Origin: Companilactobacillus halodurans
GTDB lineage: Bacteria > Bacillota > Bacilli > Lactobacillales > Lactobacillaceae
Assembly: GCF_009600985.1 (NCBI RefSeq)
Contig: NZ_VDFP01000004.1
Span: 62,001 to 126,000 of the forward strand
Direction of reading: 5' to 3'
Length of the DNA stretch: 64,000 nucleotides
Shown here in pieces: positions 1-11,138 of this stretch. The notes under the pieces were generated by a model, which was not told the origin of the DNA, did not search any database, and was given only the letters and a program-made list of their open reading frames with translations. Position 1 is the stretch's first letter. Each line of letters begins with the position of its first letter. The position numbers were made by a program, and so were the translations under genes.

Positions 1-117
1 TAGGACAATCGCATAAATAATACTTTTCAAAACCGCCCCAATTGGAAAAGCCGCAACGACGGCGACAATTCCAGCAGCAACAACTGCAGCAAGAATCAAT
101 TTAATCAGCTGTTTCAT
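1..117 (-). CDS. N-terminus of a small hydrophobic membrane protein (partial)
   Basis: Reading frame of 39 codons that begins at 117 and runs off the left edge. A GGAGG ribosome binding site lies seven bases upstream (125-129). The visible peptide starts MKQLIKLILAAVVAAGIVAV and is almost wholly hydrophobic and alanine/valine rich, which fits a signal anchor or first membrane helix. I do not recognise the family; too little is visible. Confidence 0.6.
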   Translation of the reverse strand, partial: MKQLIKLILAAVVAAGIVAVVAAFPIGAVLKSIIYAIVL

Positions 118-183
118 CCAAATACCTCCAACTACTTCAATCCATCTAATCAAACAAATACTAACATCTAAAATGTGTAGAAA

Positions 184-225
184 AAAGAGTGATATCAATT
201 AAATTCCCAAATGATATCACTCTTT
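184..225 (-). terminator. Rho-independent terminator of the small membrane protein at 246-437
   Basis: Perfect 14-bp stem (184-197 with 212-225) and a 14-nt loop. On the minus strand the stem is followed by a run of six T. Confidence 0.8.
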
Positions 226-245
226 GCATATATATGATTACTTTT

Positions 246-437
246 TTAACGTTTACGATGTCTCATAAATGTATTGTGATTTTTTTCCATACCACATAAG
301 TAGACAACTGAGAGAATAACGACCGCAAACAGCGTCAAAATGGCATTAGGTTGATTTAAGAAAAGCAAGATAATTGCTATTACAACTAAGCTACAAATAG
401 ATATTCCCAAAGTTAGCCACGGTACTTTATCTTTCAT
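246..437 (-). CDS. Small two-helix membrane protein, unknown function
   Basis: A 63-residue protein with two predicted membrane helices (about residues 8-27 and 32-50) and a basic C-terminal tail (MRHRKR), so the tail is probably cytoplasmic. A GAGGT ribosome binding site precedes the ATG and a strong terminator follows, so it seems to be a single-gene unit. No family recognised. It is a plausible gene because of its ribosome binding site, its terminator and its lack of overlap with other genes. Confidence 0.6.
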   Translation of the reverse strand: MKDKVPWLTLGISICSLVVIAIILLFLNQPNAILTLFAVVILSVVYLCGMEKNHNTFMRHRKR

Positions 438-517
438 AATTATTACCTCTTCGCCATGAGATTTTACTACATTATGAAAGATTTTGTTAAATCACGCAAT
501 CAAGACATCCTAAAATT

Positions 518-4123
<3,606 letters not shown>

Positions 4124-4126
<3 letters not shown>

Positions 4127-4152
4127 CTGATGCCTGCCTAACAGTAACACGC
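4124..4152 (-). promoter_or_regulatory. RAT, LicT antiterminator target (PTS leader)
   Basis: The minus strand reads GTGTTACTG, a short loop, then CAGGCA. This is the GTTACTG...CAGGCA pattern of BglG/LicT/SacT RNA targets. It ends inside the 5' arm of the terminator at 4071-4126. Confidence 0.85.
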
Positions 4153-4163
4153 TTTTATAAAAA

Positions 4164-5000
4164 TCAATTGCTGCGATGGGTCACACGCCAAACGTGCAAG
4201 ATTAGATAAACTCGATCATTTTGCGTTAGTGCCCAACCTTTAGTATTTCTTAAAAATGTACAAATCTTTTGAACGGTCAAATTTTCTTGAGGGTATTTGG
4301 AAATTATCAATTTCAACAAACTTGGATCCAATTGTTCGTCCGTTGATTTTTTTGATTTTATTTTCCGAATCAAGAAATTCCTCAAATGTGAAACCAAGCG
4401 ACTATAACTGAATGACTCATCATCCAAAGTACAATGATAACTTAATTGAATAATATTAATTATATCTGACATCATTTTAGAAATTTGAATTGTGTCTTGA
4501 AGACTTTCCTTCTCATTTTCCAAATTTACAAAGTGGTATGTTAAAAATGTCAGCTCATCCTTAGGAATATTCAATTCTAAATCCTTATTAATGATTTTTA
4601 AAGCTCTCACTGAAGCCTGGTATTCTTTGGGATATAATTTCTTTACTTCCCAATTGACTGCCCGATCCGTAAACTCAATGTGTTCCTTAGCTCGTGTCCG
4701 AGCAAAATTAAGATGGTCAGCTAAAATAAGAAATTGATAATCATTGAATTTTAACTTGAGAAATAATTCAACATCTTTAACGACATCTGCTGTCACGTTG
4801 ATTATCTCCTCATCATAATCTTCTAATGTATCAATATCATGAGTATCTTCTGATTTGAATCGTTGGGTTATCTTTGATGCGTCCACCAAATCGCCTGTTT
4901 TTTTTCCAAATCCAATGCCCTTACCTATAACTATCCACTCAACGTCACGGTCATCGATCACAAGGGCTGCATTATTATTATAATTTTTTTCAAATTTCAA
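4164..5000 (-). CDS. licT: BglG/LicT-family transcription antiterminator
   Basis: RNA-binding regulator of the beta-glucoside operon. The N-terminal co-antiterminator domain (residues 1-57) shows the family signature NNNAALVIDD...GKGIGFGKKTGD. Two PRD domains follow (about 70-170 and 175-278) with the His residues expected to be phosphorylated by the PTS (ADHLNFARTR, TYHFVNLEN, SHLRNF). 278 residues is typical. It starts at TTG, nine bases after GGAGG. First gene of the operon, preceded by its own RAT/terminator, so it should control its own readthrough as well as the PTS gene. Confidence 0.95.
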   Translation of the reverse strand: MKFEKNYNNNAALVIDDRDVEWIVIGKGIGFGKKTGDLVDASKITQRFKSEDTHDIDTLEDYDEEIINVTADVVKDVELFLKLKFNDYQFLILADHLNFARTRAKEHIEFTDRAVNWEVKKLYPKEYQASVRALKIINKDLELNIPKDELTFLTYHFVNLENEKESLQDTIQISKMMSDIINIIQLSYHCTLDDESFSYSRLVSHLRNFLIRKIKSKKSTDEQLDPSLLKLIISKYPQENLTVQKICTFLRNTKGWALTQNDRVYLILHVWRVTHRSN

Positions 5001-5023
5001 AAATCGACCCCTCCAAAAAAATA

Positions 5024-5061
5024 CCTACTAAGTACACACTTATACAGTGTATTATAGTAGG
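5024..5061 (-). terminator. Conditional terminator in the licT leader
   Basis: CCTACTA (5055-5061 read on minus) pairs with TAGTAGG (5024-5030), with an inner ACACT/AGTGT hairpin and seven T downstream. The stem begins right at the end of the RAT at 5060-5089. Confidence 0.85.
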
Positions 5062-5089
5062 TTTATGCCTGATCGAATCAGTAACACGC
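5060..5089 (-). promoter_or_regulatory. RAT, LicT antiterminator target (licT leader)
   Basis: The minus strand reads GTGTTACTGATTCGATCAGG followed by CATAAACC, close to the classical RAT consensus. Its last bases overlap the terminator arm. Confidence 0.9.
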
Positions 5090-5105
5090 TTCGTTTACGC
5101 TTTTT

Positions 5106-5134
5106 ATACTAGCTTCTTCTGTAAGCGCTGTCAA
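5106..5134 (-). promoter_or_regulatory. Sigma-A promoter of licT-bglP-bglA
   Basis: Minus strand -35 TTGACA (5129-5134), 17-base spacer, -10 TAGTAT (5106-5111). The predicted start falls just upstream of the RAT. Confidence 0.85.
5120..5133 (-). promoter_or_regulatory. cre site overlapping the licT promoter
   Basis: TGACAGCGCTTACA on the minus strand fits TGWNANCGNTNWCA at every position. It overlaps the -35 box, so CcpA would repress the operon when glucose is present. Confidence 0.88.
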
Positions 5135-5170
5135 ATATTTTTTTAAAGTTTATTTTTAGTTTTTTAATTA

Positions 5171-5210
5171 TTTATTGATAAACGATAAAAATATATTGTT
5201 TATCAATAAA
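5171..5210. repeat. 13-bp inverted repeat, likely operator of the DUF2975/XRE pair
   Basis: TTTATTGATAAAC (5171-5183) and its exact reverse complement (5198-5210), 14 bases apart. The right arm overlaps the -35 box of the promoter that reads into the DUF2975 gene, so the downstream XRE protein may bind here. Confidence 0.6.
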
Positions 5211-5224
5211 TAGAGAGCTACAAT
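5196..5224 (+). promoter_or_regulatory. Promoter of the DUF2975/XRE operon
   Basis: -35 TTGTTT (5196-5201), 17-base spacer, -10 TACAAT (5219-5224), 30 bases before the start codon at 5255. Confidence 0.6.
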
Positions 5225-5254
5225 TATTTTAATAACTATTAGGAGATTCAAAAC

Positions 5255-5728
5255 ATGCAAATCAAAACTACTCTTTTGAAATTAGTTACATTAATAATTG
5301 ATGGCTTTACACTTTTATTTGCTTTTATGTTAATGATGGGATTAATCAATTCATTTCAAACACACTCTCTTTTCAAATTACAAATTATGACGAGTGTTTT
5401 CTTATATATTGCTTGCTTGATTATTTTATTTATCAGTCACTATTTATATCGAATTTTTCATTTGATTGATATTCATGACTTCTTCAGTCCTAAGGCTTTA
5501 CGCTTTGTTAAAAACGTTCGCTATTTATTTACGCTTTTGTTCTTAGCCATTATGGGAATCATGCCCTTTGTTTATCATTCAGCTGATTTAGGGGATGCTC
5601 CGGGATTAATTGTCATTACACTTGCAATTGCCTTTATTCCTCTAGCAATTGCTGCTTTTATTTCAGCAATGGAAAAGATATTGATCAATTCAAGCAAGTT
5701 CAAGCAAGAAAACGAATTAACAATTTAG
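5255..5728 (+). CDS. DUF2975-like four-helix membrane protein
   Basis: 157 residues with four hydrophobic segments (about 9-32, 45-66, 90-112 and 118-143) and little else. Size, topology and position directly before a YozG-type XRE regulator match the DUF2975 family, whose members form two-gene cassettes with such regulators; the biochemical role is not known. AGGAG precedes the ATG. The next gene starts eight bases after its stop, so the two should be co-transcribed. Family call from pattern and context, moderately sure. Confidence 0.7.
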   Translation: MQIKTTLLKLVTLIIDGFTLLFAFMLMMGLINSFQTHSLFKLQIMTSVFLYIACLIILFISHYLYRIFHLIDIHDFFSPKALRFVKNVRYLFTLLFLAIMGIMPFVYHSADLGDAPGLIVITLAIAFIPLAIAAFISAMEKILINSSKFKQENELTI

Positions 5729-5736
5729 GTGTTTTT

Positions 5737-5940
5737 ATGATAAAAATAAATTTAGATTTAATGCTTTTAAAAAGAAATATGACTGTCACTGAACTAGCAA
5801 AAGAAGTCGGTATCACGCAAGCTAACATCTCAATTTTAAAAACTGGCAAGGCTAAGGCAATTCGTTTTTCAACTTTAGAAAAAATCTGCCAAGTTTTAAA
5901 ATGTCAGCCTGGTGATATTTTGGAATATGTACCGTTATAA
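5737..5940 (+). CDS. XRE-family (Cro/CI, YozG-like) regulator
   Basis: 67 residues that are almost entirely one helix-turn-helix: MTVTELAKEVGITQANISIL is the classic XRE HTH, followed by FSTLEKICQVLKCQPGDILEY, the ending common to YozG/HTH_26 proteins. It probably represses its own operon by binding the 13-bp inverted repeat at 5171-5210 (inference). Co-transcribed with the DUF2975 gene. AGGTG lies seven bases before the ATG. Confidence 0.88.
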   Translation: MIKINLDLMLLKRNMTVTELAKEVGITQANISILKTGKAKAIRFSTLEKICQVLKCQPGDILEYVPL

Positions 5941-5943
5941 CGT

Positions 5944-5995
5944 AGCTTGACGGATTGTCTAAGCCTAATTAAGTGCTTTATCAAGCTTTCTTTTG
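5944..5995 (+). terminator. Possible first terminator after the XRE gene
   Basis: AGCTTGA (5944-5950) pairs with TCAAGCT (5981-5987), followed by TTCTTTT. Long loop, so weak. Confidence 0.35.
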
Positions 5996-6014
5996 AATTC
6001 TTCACAAAATCATC

Positions 6015-6042
6015 AATCATTCTTTAAAAAGAATGATTTTTA
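6015..6042 (+). terminator. Terminator after the DUF2975/XRE operon
   Basis: Perfect 11-bp arm AATCATTCTTT with its complement 6028-6038, then T-rich sequence. Confidence 0.7.
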
Positions 6043-6085
6043 TTATGCTAAGATTCTTTTAATGAATGAGAAAGGAGCCTAGACA

Positions 6086-6445
6086 ATGACTAAAACAATT
6101 TTAATTGCTCTAGATATTAATAAAATTCCTTATGTTACAAATCCTGAAGTTATTCTTACTTTAGGTACTCAAAAAATTTGGTACACTACTAGTACCAAAG
6201 CAATTACGGTACCCAAACGCATCAAATTAGCCGATTCATTGCTTAATTCATTCATCAAGAAATTCTTCAAGAAATCAACCAAACGAGATATTTTTACATT
6301 CAACTATTTTACTAAACATGCTAAAAAATACTTAAAGAAAAATAATTATGATCAAGTAATTTTTGAAAACAATCAATTAAAAAACAAAATTTTACCTAAC
6401 TTAACTAATGAACATCAATATGTTGCTAAGAACTCATTAGCCTAG
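6086..6445 (+). CDS. Hypothetical protein, 119 residues
   Basis: A basic, soluble-looking protein with no signal peptide or membrane helix; the middle is very lysine rich (FIKKFFKKSTKRD). GAAAGGAG ribosome binding site before the ATG and a good terminator right after the stop, so it looks like a real monocistronic gene. I do not recognise the family and no motif suggests a function. Confidence 0.6.
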   Translation: MTKTILIALDINKIPYVTNPEVILTLGTQKIWYTTSTKAITVPKRIKLADSLLNSFIKKFFKKSTKRDIFTFNYFTKHAKKYLKKNNYDQVIFENNQLKNKILPNLTNEHQYVAKNSLA

Positions 6446-6485
6446 AAACCTTTTCTGAGATAACGCTCAGGAGAGGTTTTTTATT
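6446..6485 (+). terminator. Terminator of the 6086-6445 gene
   Basis: AAACCTTTTCTGAG pairs with CTCAGGAGAGGTTT (two G-U pairs), then TTTT...TTTTT. Confidence 0.85.
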
Positions 6486-6570
6486 TTTAAAGCGAAAATG
6501 CTTGACCTAAAGTTAACTTCATGGATTAAGATACTTTAATTAACCGTAAACAGAAAGTGAGTCATAATCT

Positions 6571-8316
6571 ATGGAAACACCAATTTTAAATACCATTAAT
6601 CAACCAAAAGATTTAAAAAAGCTTGATGTAAAGCAATTAACACAATTAGCATCAGAAATACGTTATCTTTTGCTCAACAAAGTCAGCCAAACTGGTGGAC
6701 ATGTTGGTCCAAACTTGGGCGTCGTTGAACTAACGATTGCTTTTCACACAATCTTTAATTCCCCAATCGACAAAGTTGTTTGGGATGTATCCCACCAATC
6801 TTACCCACATAAAATTTTGACCGGTCGTAAACAAGCTTGGTTAGACCCCAAACATTATGATGACGTCAGTGGTTTTACCGACCCTAAAGAAAGTCCTCAT
6901 GACTATTTCAATATCGGTCACACTTCAACTTCAATTGCTTTAGCAACTGGAATGGCTTCTGCTCGAGACCTCCAAAATAAATCTGGCAATGTCATGGCTG
7001 TCATTGGTGACGGCTCATTATCAGGTGGCCTTGCTCTTGAGGGCTTGAACATTGCCGCTACCTTAAAATCAAATTTGATTATCTTAGTTAACGATAATGA
7101 AATGGCGATTGCTGAAGATCATGGCGGAATTTATGCAGGATTAAAAGAGCTCCGTGAATCTAACGGTCAAAGTAAGAATAATCTCTTTAAAGCAATGGGT
7201 CTAGATTATCGTTACGTTGAAAATGGTAATGATATTCAAACGATGCTCGATGCTTTTAAAGAAGTTAAAGATATCGACCATCCAATCGTTTTGCATGTCC
7301 ACACACAAAAGGGACTCGGCTATCAACCAGCAATGGACCACAAAGAAGCCTTTCACTGGCATGTTCCTTTCGACCTTGAAACCGGCAAGACGCTTCACCC
7401 CACAACTGGCGAGACATACAACGACGTAATCCATGAACAACTCGAAAAAGAAATCAAAGACTATCAAACTCCAATTACAGCCATCACTGCCGCCATCCCC
7501 GGAAGTTATGATTTGAAACGCTTTGGTAAGAAGCATCCTGATCGCTACTTTGATGTTGGTATCGCTGAACAAGAAGCTATTACCTTTGCCGCTGGACAAG
7601 CCCAACAAGGATTGCGCCCCATTGCCTTTCAATCAGGAACTTTCTTGCAAAGAGCTTATGACCAATTGTCACATGACCTCGGTATCAACAAGTTACCTGT
7701 AACTATCATGGTCCAAGGTGGCAGTATCACAGCCGGCGACCCTACTCACCAGGGAATTTTTGACATCGCCATGTTGAGTAATATCCCCGGATTAACTTAT
7801 CTAGCTCCCACAACTAAAGAAGAGCTATCAGCCATGATGCATTATGCATTGCACCAAAATGATGGTCCAGTTGCAATCAGAGTTCCAAGCAATAATGTTC
7901 ATTCAGCTGAGTTGACTGATTTCGATGCTCACAAGATGAATATTTTACATCGTGGAAAAGAAGTAGCTATTTTAGGAGTTGGCAGTCTTTTGCCACTAGC
8001 AGAAACTGTTCAACAAAAATTAGCTCTTAAAAATATCGATGCAACTGTGATTGATCCTCGTGATATCTCTGAACTCGATGGAAAAACTCTTGAAGCACTC
8101 AAAAATAGTCATCAATTAGTTGTTACTTTGGAAGAAGCTAGTCTAAGCGGTGGCTTTGGTGAAAAAGTCAGCCACTTCTTCAATAACGCCGACATGAAAG
8201 TTCTTAACTTTGGCGCAGCTAAACGATTCAATGACCGTGAAACCACTGATGAACTATGGCACGAATTCAAATTGACACCAGAACAAATTACTGCAGAAAT
8301 TACTGATAACTTATAA
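6571..8316 (+). CDS. DXS-like thiamine-diphosphate enzyme with altered substrate site
   Basis: 581 residues, homologous along its length to 1-deoxy-D-xylulose-5-phosphate synthase. Conserved: GGHVGPNLG (His44), the ThDP motif GDGSLSGG...NDN (146-176) and the catalytic Glu in DVGIAEQ (Glu333). Of the residues that bind the glyceraldehyde-3-phosphate acceptor in DXS, the Arg of DRAG is Gln382, the following Asp is Gly389, the Arg of YPRG is Ser440 and the Tyr before TFLQRAYDQ is lost; only His393 of THQG remains. It is also shorter than typical DXS (about 620). So the fold and cofactor chemistry look intact but the sugar-phosphate pocket does not. No other MEP-pathway gene is in the window. A donor/acceptor other than pyruvate plus G3P is my inference. 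Confidence 0.8.
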   Translation: METPILNTINQPKDLKKLDVKQLTQLASEIRYLLLNKVSQTGGHVGPNLGVVELTIAFHTIFNSPIDKVVWDVSHQSYPHKILTGRKQAWLDPKHYDDVSGFTDPKESPHDYFNIGHTSTSIALATGMASARDLQNKSGNVMAVIGDGSLSGGLALEGLNIAATLKSNLIILVNDNEMAIAEDHGGIYAGLKELRESNGQSKNNLFKAMGLDYRYVENGNDIQTMLDAFKEVKDIDHPIVLHVHTQKGLGYQPAMDHKEAFHWHVPFDLETGKTLHPTTGETYNDVIHEQLEKEIKDYQTPITAITAAIPGSYDLKRFGKKHPDRYFDVGIAEQEAITFAAGQAQQGLRPIAFQSGTFLQRAYDQLSHDLGINKLPVTIMVQGGSITAGDPTHQGIFDIAMLSNIPGLTYLAPTTKEELSAMMHYALHQNDGPVAIRVPSNNVHSAELTDFDAHKMNILHRGKEVAILGVGSLLPLAETVQQKLALKNIDATVIDPRDISELDGKTLEALKNSHQLVVTLEEASLSGGFGEKVSHFFNNADMKVLNFGAAKRFNDRETTDELWHEFKLTPEQITAEITDNL

Positions 8317-8330
8317 TTTCATTGCATACA

Positions 8331-8375
8331 AAAAAGCTGAAATCTCTTGAAAATTCAAGGGGTTTCAGCTTTTTT
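8331..8375. terminator. Bidirectional terminator between DXS-like gene and NAD(P)-binding gene
   Basis: A 21-bp arm starting AAAAAGCTGAAA folds back on TTTCAGCTTTTTT with only G-U irregularities; T runs on both strands. Confidence 0.9.
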
Positions 8376-8382
8376 AATATGA

Positions 8383-9024
8383 TTATTTAATTGCGTCAGT
8401 GATATCTTCATTACCAGATACAATATTGATATCTTTTTTAATAGTTGAAGGAGTTTCAAGTGCTTCTGCAATAACTTTAGCAACATCAGCTCTTGCGATA
8501 CTTCCACCTTCATAATTGCTTTGAATCCTAACTTTACCCGTTGCTTCATCTTCTGTTAAAGTTCCGGGGTGAATGATTGTGTAGTCCAAATCAGTCCCAC
8601 GTAAATACTTATCAGCATAGTGTTTAGCAATGTAATATGGTCTGATTCCTGTTGCTTCCCACTTGCTTGGGTCATCACTATAAATGGCACTGACCATAAT
8701 ATAACGTTTGATTCCTAGTTCTTGTGAAGCGGCCATCGTCTTGATCGCTCCATCAAGGTCAATTTCAATTGTTAGAGCATCGCTTGCTCCACCAGCTCCG
8801 GCAGAAAAGACAACTGTATCAGCTCCAGAATATGCAATTGACTGCATGATGTCGCCTTTTGAAGCAGTTAAATCAATGTGTTGTGTTGCAAAACCTTCAG
8901 CTTCATAAGTCTTAATTTGATCTTGACTACGTAATCCAGCCACAAAATCAATTTTATTTGATTGTAATTCATTTACTAGCAAACGTCCCACTTTACCGTG
9001 GGCACCTATAATAAGTACTTTCAT
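8383..9024 (-). CDS. NAD(P)-binding atypical SDR (YhfK-like)
   Basis: 213-residue Rossmann protein of the NAD(P)H-binding PF13460/NmrA-like group. It begins MKVLIIGAHGKVGRLLVNEL, giving the GxxGxxG dinucleotide motif at residues 7-13, and has YIMVSAIYSD and YYIAKHYADKYL in place of the SDR catalytic region. Similar proteins act as oxidoreductases or redox sensors; the substrate cannot be read from sequence. AGGAGG ribosome binding site seven bases before the start. Monocistronic, sharing its terminator with the converging DXS-like gene. Confidence 0.85.
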   Translation of the reverse strand: MKVLIIGAHGKVGRLLVNELQSNKIDFVAGLRSQDQIKTYEAEGFATQHIDLTASKGDIMQSIAYSGADTVVFSAGAGGASDALTIEIDLDGAIKTMAASQELGIKRYIMVSAIYSDDPSKWEATGIRPYYIAKHYADKYLRGTDLDYTIIHPGTLTEDEATGKVRIQSNYEGGSIARADVAKVIAEALETPSTIKKDINIVSGNEDITDAIK

Positions 9025-9133
9025 CGTATAAAGCCTCCTCGTGTACCATCACTTTAGCAACAAATAATTATTTTTTCCAATATTAAGTATTCAATTCAGT
9101 AATAAAATATTTACAGATTTTTATATAAATAAG

Positions 9134-9175
9134 CAAATAGGATTGATAACCCTTTATGATTATCAACCCTATTTG
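9134..9175 (-). terminator. Terminator of prs
   Basis: A 16-base arm (9134-9149 with 9160-9175) with one position that is G-U only in the minus-strand RNA, so it favours the minus gene; the T run is weak. Confidence 0.6.
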
Positions 9176-9184
9176 TTTTAACAA

Positions 9185-10165
9185 TTATTCAATTACAGTA
9201 AAGCTCTTACGAACATCAAATAATGAATCGATTGATTCATTCATTTCTGTCATTCTTATGGCATCGCCAACAAGATCTGTCACAGAAAGAATCTTCAATT
9301 TATCAAATTTGCAATCATCTGGAATAACGATTGAATCTGATACGAGAACTTCCATCAAATCTGATGCTTCTAGTCTCTTAGCAGCATCTTTTGAGAAGAT
9401 TGGATGCGTCGCAACAGCTGAAATAGTCTTTGCGCCTGCAGCTTGAAGTGCTTCAGAACTATTGATCATTCTAGTACCTGTATCAATCAAGTCATCAACG
9501 ATAACACATTGTTTACCATCGACATCACCGATAATATCAGGAACAACGTCGTCATCTTCAGTTGATCTTTGATCAACGATAGCAATTTGTGAACCAAATA
9601 CTTCAGCCAAAGCACGAGCACGTTTAGTTGAATTGTGATCAGGGGCTACAAAAACGAAATCATCTGGATTCTTGATTTTCTTTTCAAAGTAACTAGCGAA
9701 GATTGGCATTGCACGTAAGTGATCAACAGGAATATCGAAGAATCCTTGAATTTGATCGGCATGCATGTCGATAGCAATCACGCGATTAACTTTTCCTAAT
9801 TCCAACATATTTGCGAACAGTTTAGCTGAAATAGGTTCTCTGGCACGAGACTTTCTATCTGAACGTGTGTAAGCAAAGTATGGCAAGACACATGTAATGC
9901 TTTGAGCACTTGCACGTCTCAAGGCATCAACAGCAATCATCAATTCCATGAAGTTGTCATTAACTGGGTCAGCAACTGAATGAATGATATAAACGTCTTT
10001 CCCACGTACACTTTCATTCATTTGGATGTTGATTTCACCATCACTAAAGTGTGAAACTGTGGCATCCAACAATGGAATGCCCATGTAATCAGAAATTCTT
10101 TTAGCTAATGGCTTGTTACCATTTAAAGAAAGTAAAGCAATTTCATCTAATGCATTATTAGACAT
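9185..10165 (-). CDS. prs: Ribose-phosphate pyrophosphokinase (PRPP synthetase)
   Basis: Makes PRPP from ribose-5-phosphate and ATP for purine, pyrimidine, histidine and NAD synthesis. Class I enzyme, 326 residues. Visible: the flexible-loop/ATP segment PYFAYTRSDRKSRAREPI (about 97-114) and the PRPP-binding loop CVIVDDLIDTGTRM (about 219-232). Lactobacilli commonly carry two prs paralogues; only one is seen here. It follows the yueI-like gene by 15 bases and may be co-transcribed with it. Ribosome binding site GGAGG about seven bases upstream. Confidence 0.95.
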   Translation of the reverse strand: MSNNALDEIALLSLNGNKPLAKRISDYMGIPLLDATVSHFSDGEINIQMNESVRGKDVYIIHSVADPVNDNFMELMIAVDALRRASAQSITCVLPYFAYTRSDRKSRAREPISAKLFANMLELGKVNRVIAIDMHADQIQGFFDIPVDHLRAMPIFASYFEKKIKNPDDFVFVAPDHNSTKRARALAEVFGSQIAIVDQRSTEDDDVVPDIIGDVDGKQCVIVDDLIDTGTRMINSSEALQAAGAKTISAVATHPIFSKDAAKRLEASDLMEVLVSDSIVIPDDCKFDKLKILSVTDLVGDAIRMTEMNESIDSLFDVRKSFTVIE

Positions 10166-10180
10166 ATTTGTCCTCCAAAA

Positions 10181-10561
10181 TTATATAAGCACTGGTCTAT
10201 CAACAGGTTTACCCTCGTTTGCGATGACTAAACCCATGTCATTATCAGTTAAGGCACTGTTTTTATTCCGCATACCCGATTGTGAAACTATTGTAAACTT
10301 ATACTTTAATTTTACACTCAAACGTAGGTATTTATCCAGTATATGTGAATCTATTTTTCCATTAAGATAAAGATGATAATCAGGATACTTCTTCATAATA
10401 TTCTCGACTACCTTTTCATTATCATCATTTTTTAACTGAGCAACCGTTAAGGCAATCGCCACACGTTCAGCAAAATTACCAAGAAATTTATTCTTTTCGT
10501 CAGGTTTCAATTGTGGCTTACCGAAAACATTTTGTTTTATATAGTCTTCAACGCTAGTCAT
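10181..10561 (-). CDS. yueI: YueI-family protein (DUF1694)
   Basis: 126 residues from the ATG at 10561, which follows GGAGGGGTGAAA; the open frame extends to 10615 but lacks a ribosome binding site there. Matches the YueI/DUF1694 family by the N-terminal VFGKPQLKPDEKNKFLGNF, the ERVAIALT segment and the length. Function unknown; homologues have an L7Ae-like fold as far as I recall. It lies 15 bases before prs and probably forms a two-gene unit with it. Confidence 0.8.
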   Translation of the reverse strand: MTSVEDYIKQNVFGKPQLKPDEKNKFLGNFAERVAIALTVAQLKNDDNEKVVENIMKKYPDYHLYLNGKIDSHILDKYLRLSVKLKYKFTIVSQSGMRNKNSALTDNDMGLVIANEGKPVDRPVLI

Positions 10562-10690
10562 TTTCACCCCTCCATATGTCATAGTATAGCTGAGATTTGA
10601 ACAAGATAAAAGCAACTAAACTGAGTTATTGTTTTCTCTATTAGCTCACATAATTGTATAATGTTTGTAAAGAGAAAGGATGTGTTACTT

Positions 10691-10930
10691 ATGGACGAAA
10701 TGGTATTTTTCAATCCCGGTGATGCAATTGCCAACTCAAAAGATTATGGCGAGGCAGTCCGTGGAGCACAAATTTATAAAGCAAAAGATCCCTATGAGTC
10801 ATCCCTAGTCATTGCACAGGATATGACTGATAATAAAAGCTTCGCAGTTTATTTTGCAAAAGATGAAAAATCAAAAGTTAAAGATACTGATAAAGGCGTT
10901 GTACAGTATCATTTGAAGAAAAAAATCTAG
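10691..10930 (+). CDS. Small acidic/basic hypothetical protein, 79 residues
   Basis: Starts MDEMVFFNPGDAIANSKDYG; AAAGGA lies ten bases before the ATG at 10691 (an in-frame ATG at 10661 has no ribosome binding site). No membrane helix or signal peptide; ends in KKKI. No family recognised. It is divergent from yueI-prs. A TATAAT lies about 25 bases upstream. The gene is followed by the long hairpin element at 10942-11025. Confidence 0.6.
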   Translation: MDEMVFFNPGDAIANSKDYGEAVRGAQIYKAKDPYESSLVIAQDMTDNKSFAVYFAKDEKSKVKDTDKGVVQYHLKKKI

Positions 10931-10941
10931 AGCAAATCAGA

Positions 10942-11025
10942 GAGCGGAGCAGGACCGCTTAGACACCGAGGATTAAAGCAATTCGTGAAATAGATTTAAC
11001 CGGAAGTGTCTGTCCTGCGCAGCTC
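10942..11025. repeat. 84-nt imperfect palindromic element
   Basis: Nested arms: GAGC/GCTC, GCAGGAC (10949-10955)/GTCCTGC (11012-11018), AGACAC (10961-10966)/GTGTCT (11006-11011), then CCG/CGG and GG-TTAAA/TTTAA-CC. There is a five-base bulge CGCTT on the left. No T run follows, so not a normal terminator; it could be a mobile palindrome or structured RNA. Confidence 0.6.
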
Positions 11026-11086
11026 GTTTCCACTATAAAAATAGAACGCGAAAAAGTTATTAAAATATAAACGTAGAAACTAAATA

Positions 11087-11126
11087 TAGGCATGGCAATC
11101 AATTTTTCGTTTGATTGCCATGCCTA
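11087..11126. terminator. Strong hairpin terminator after the 11139-12014 gene
   Basis: Perfect 16-bp stem TAGGCATGGCAATCAA with its complement; eight-base loop. Flanking T tracts are modest on both strands. Position fits the end of the minus-strand gene. Confidence 0.7.
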
Positions 11127-11138
11127 TTAAATTTCTTA

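Noticed and set aside
7201..7632. 143-codon ORF on the minus strand inside the DXS-like gene
   Set aside because: Shadow of the real gene: no SD, odd composition, wholly within conserved ThDP-enzyme sequence.
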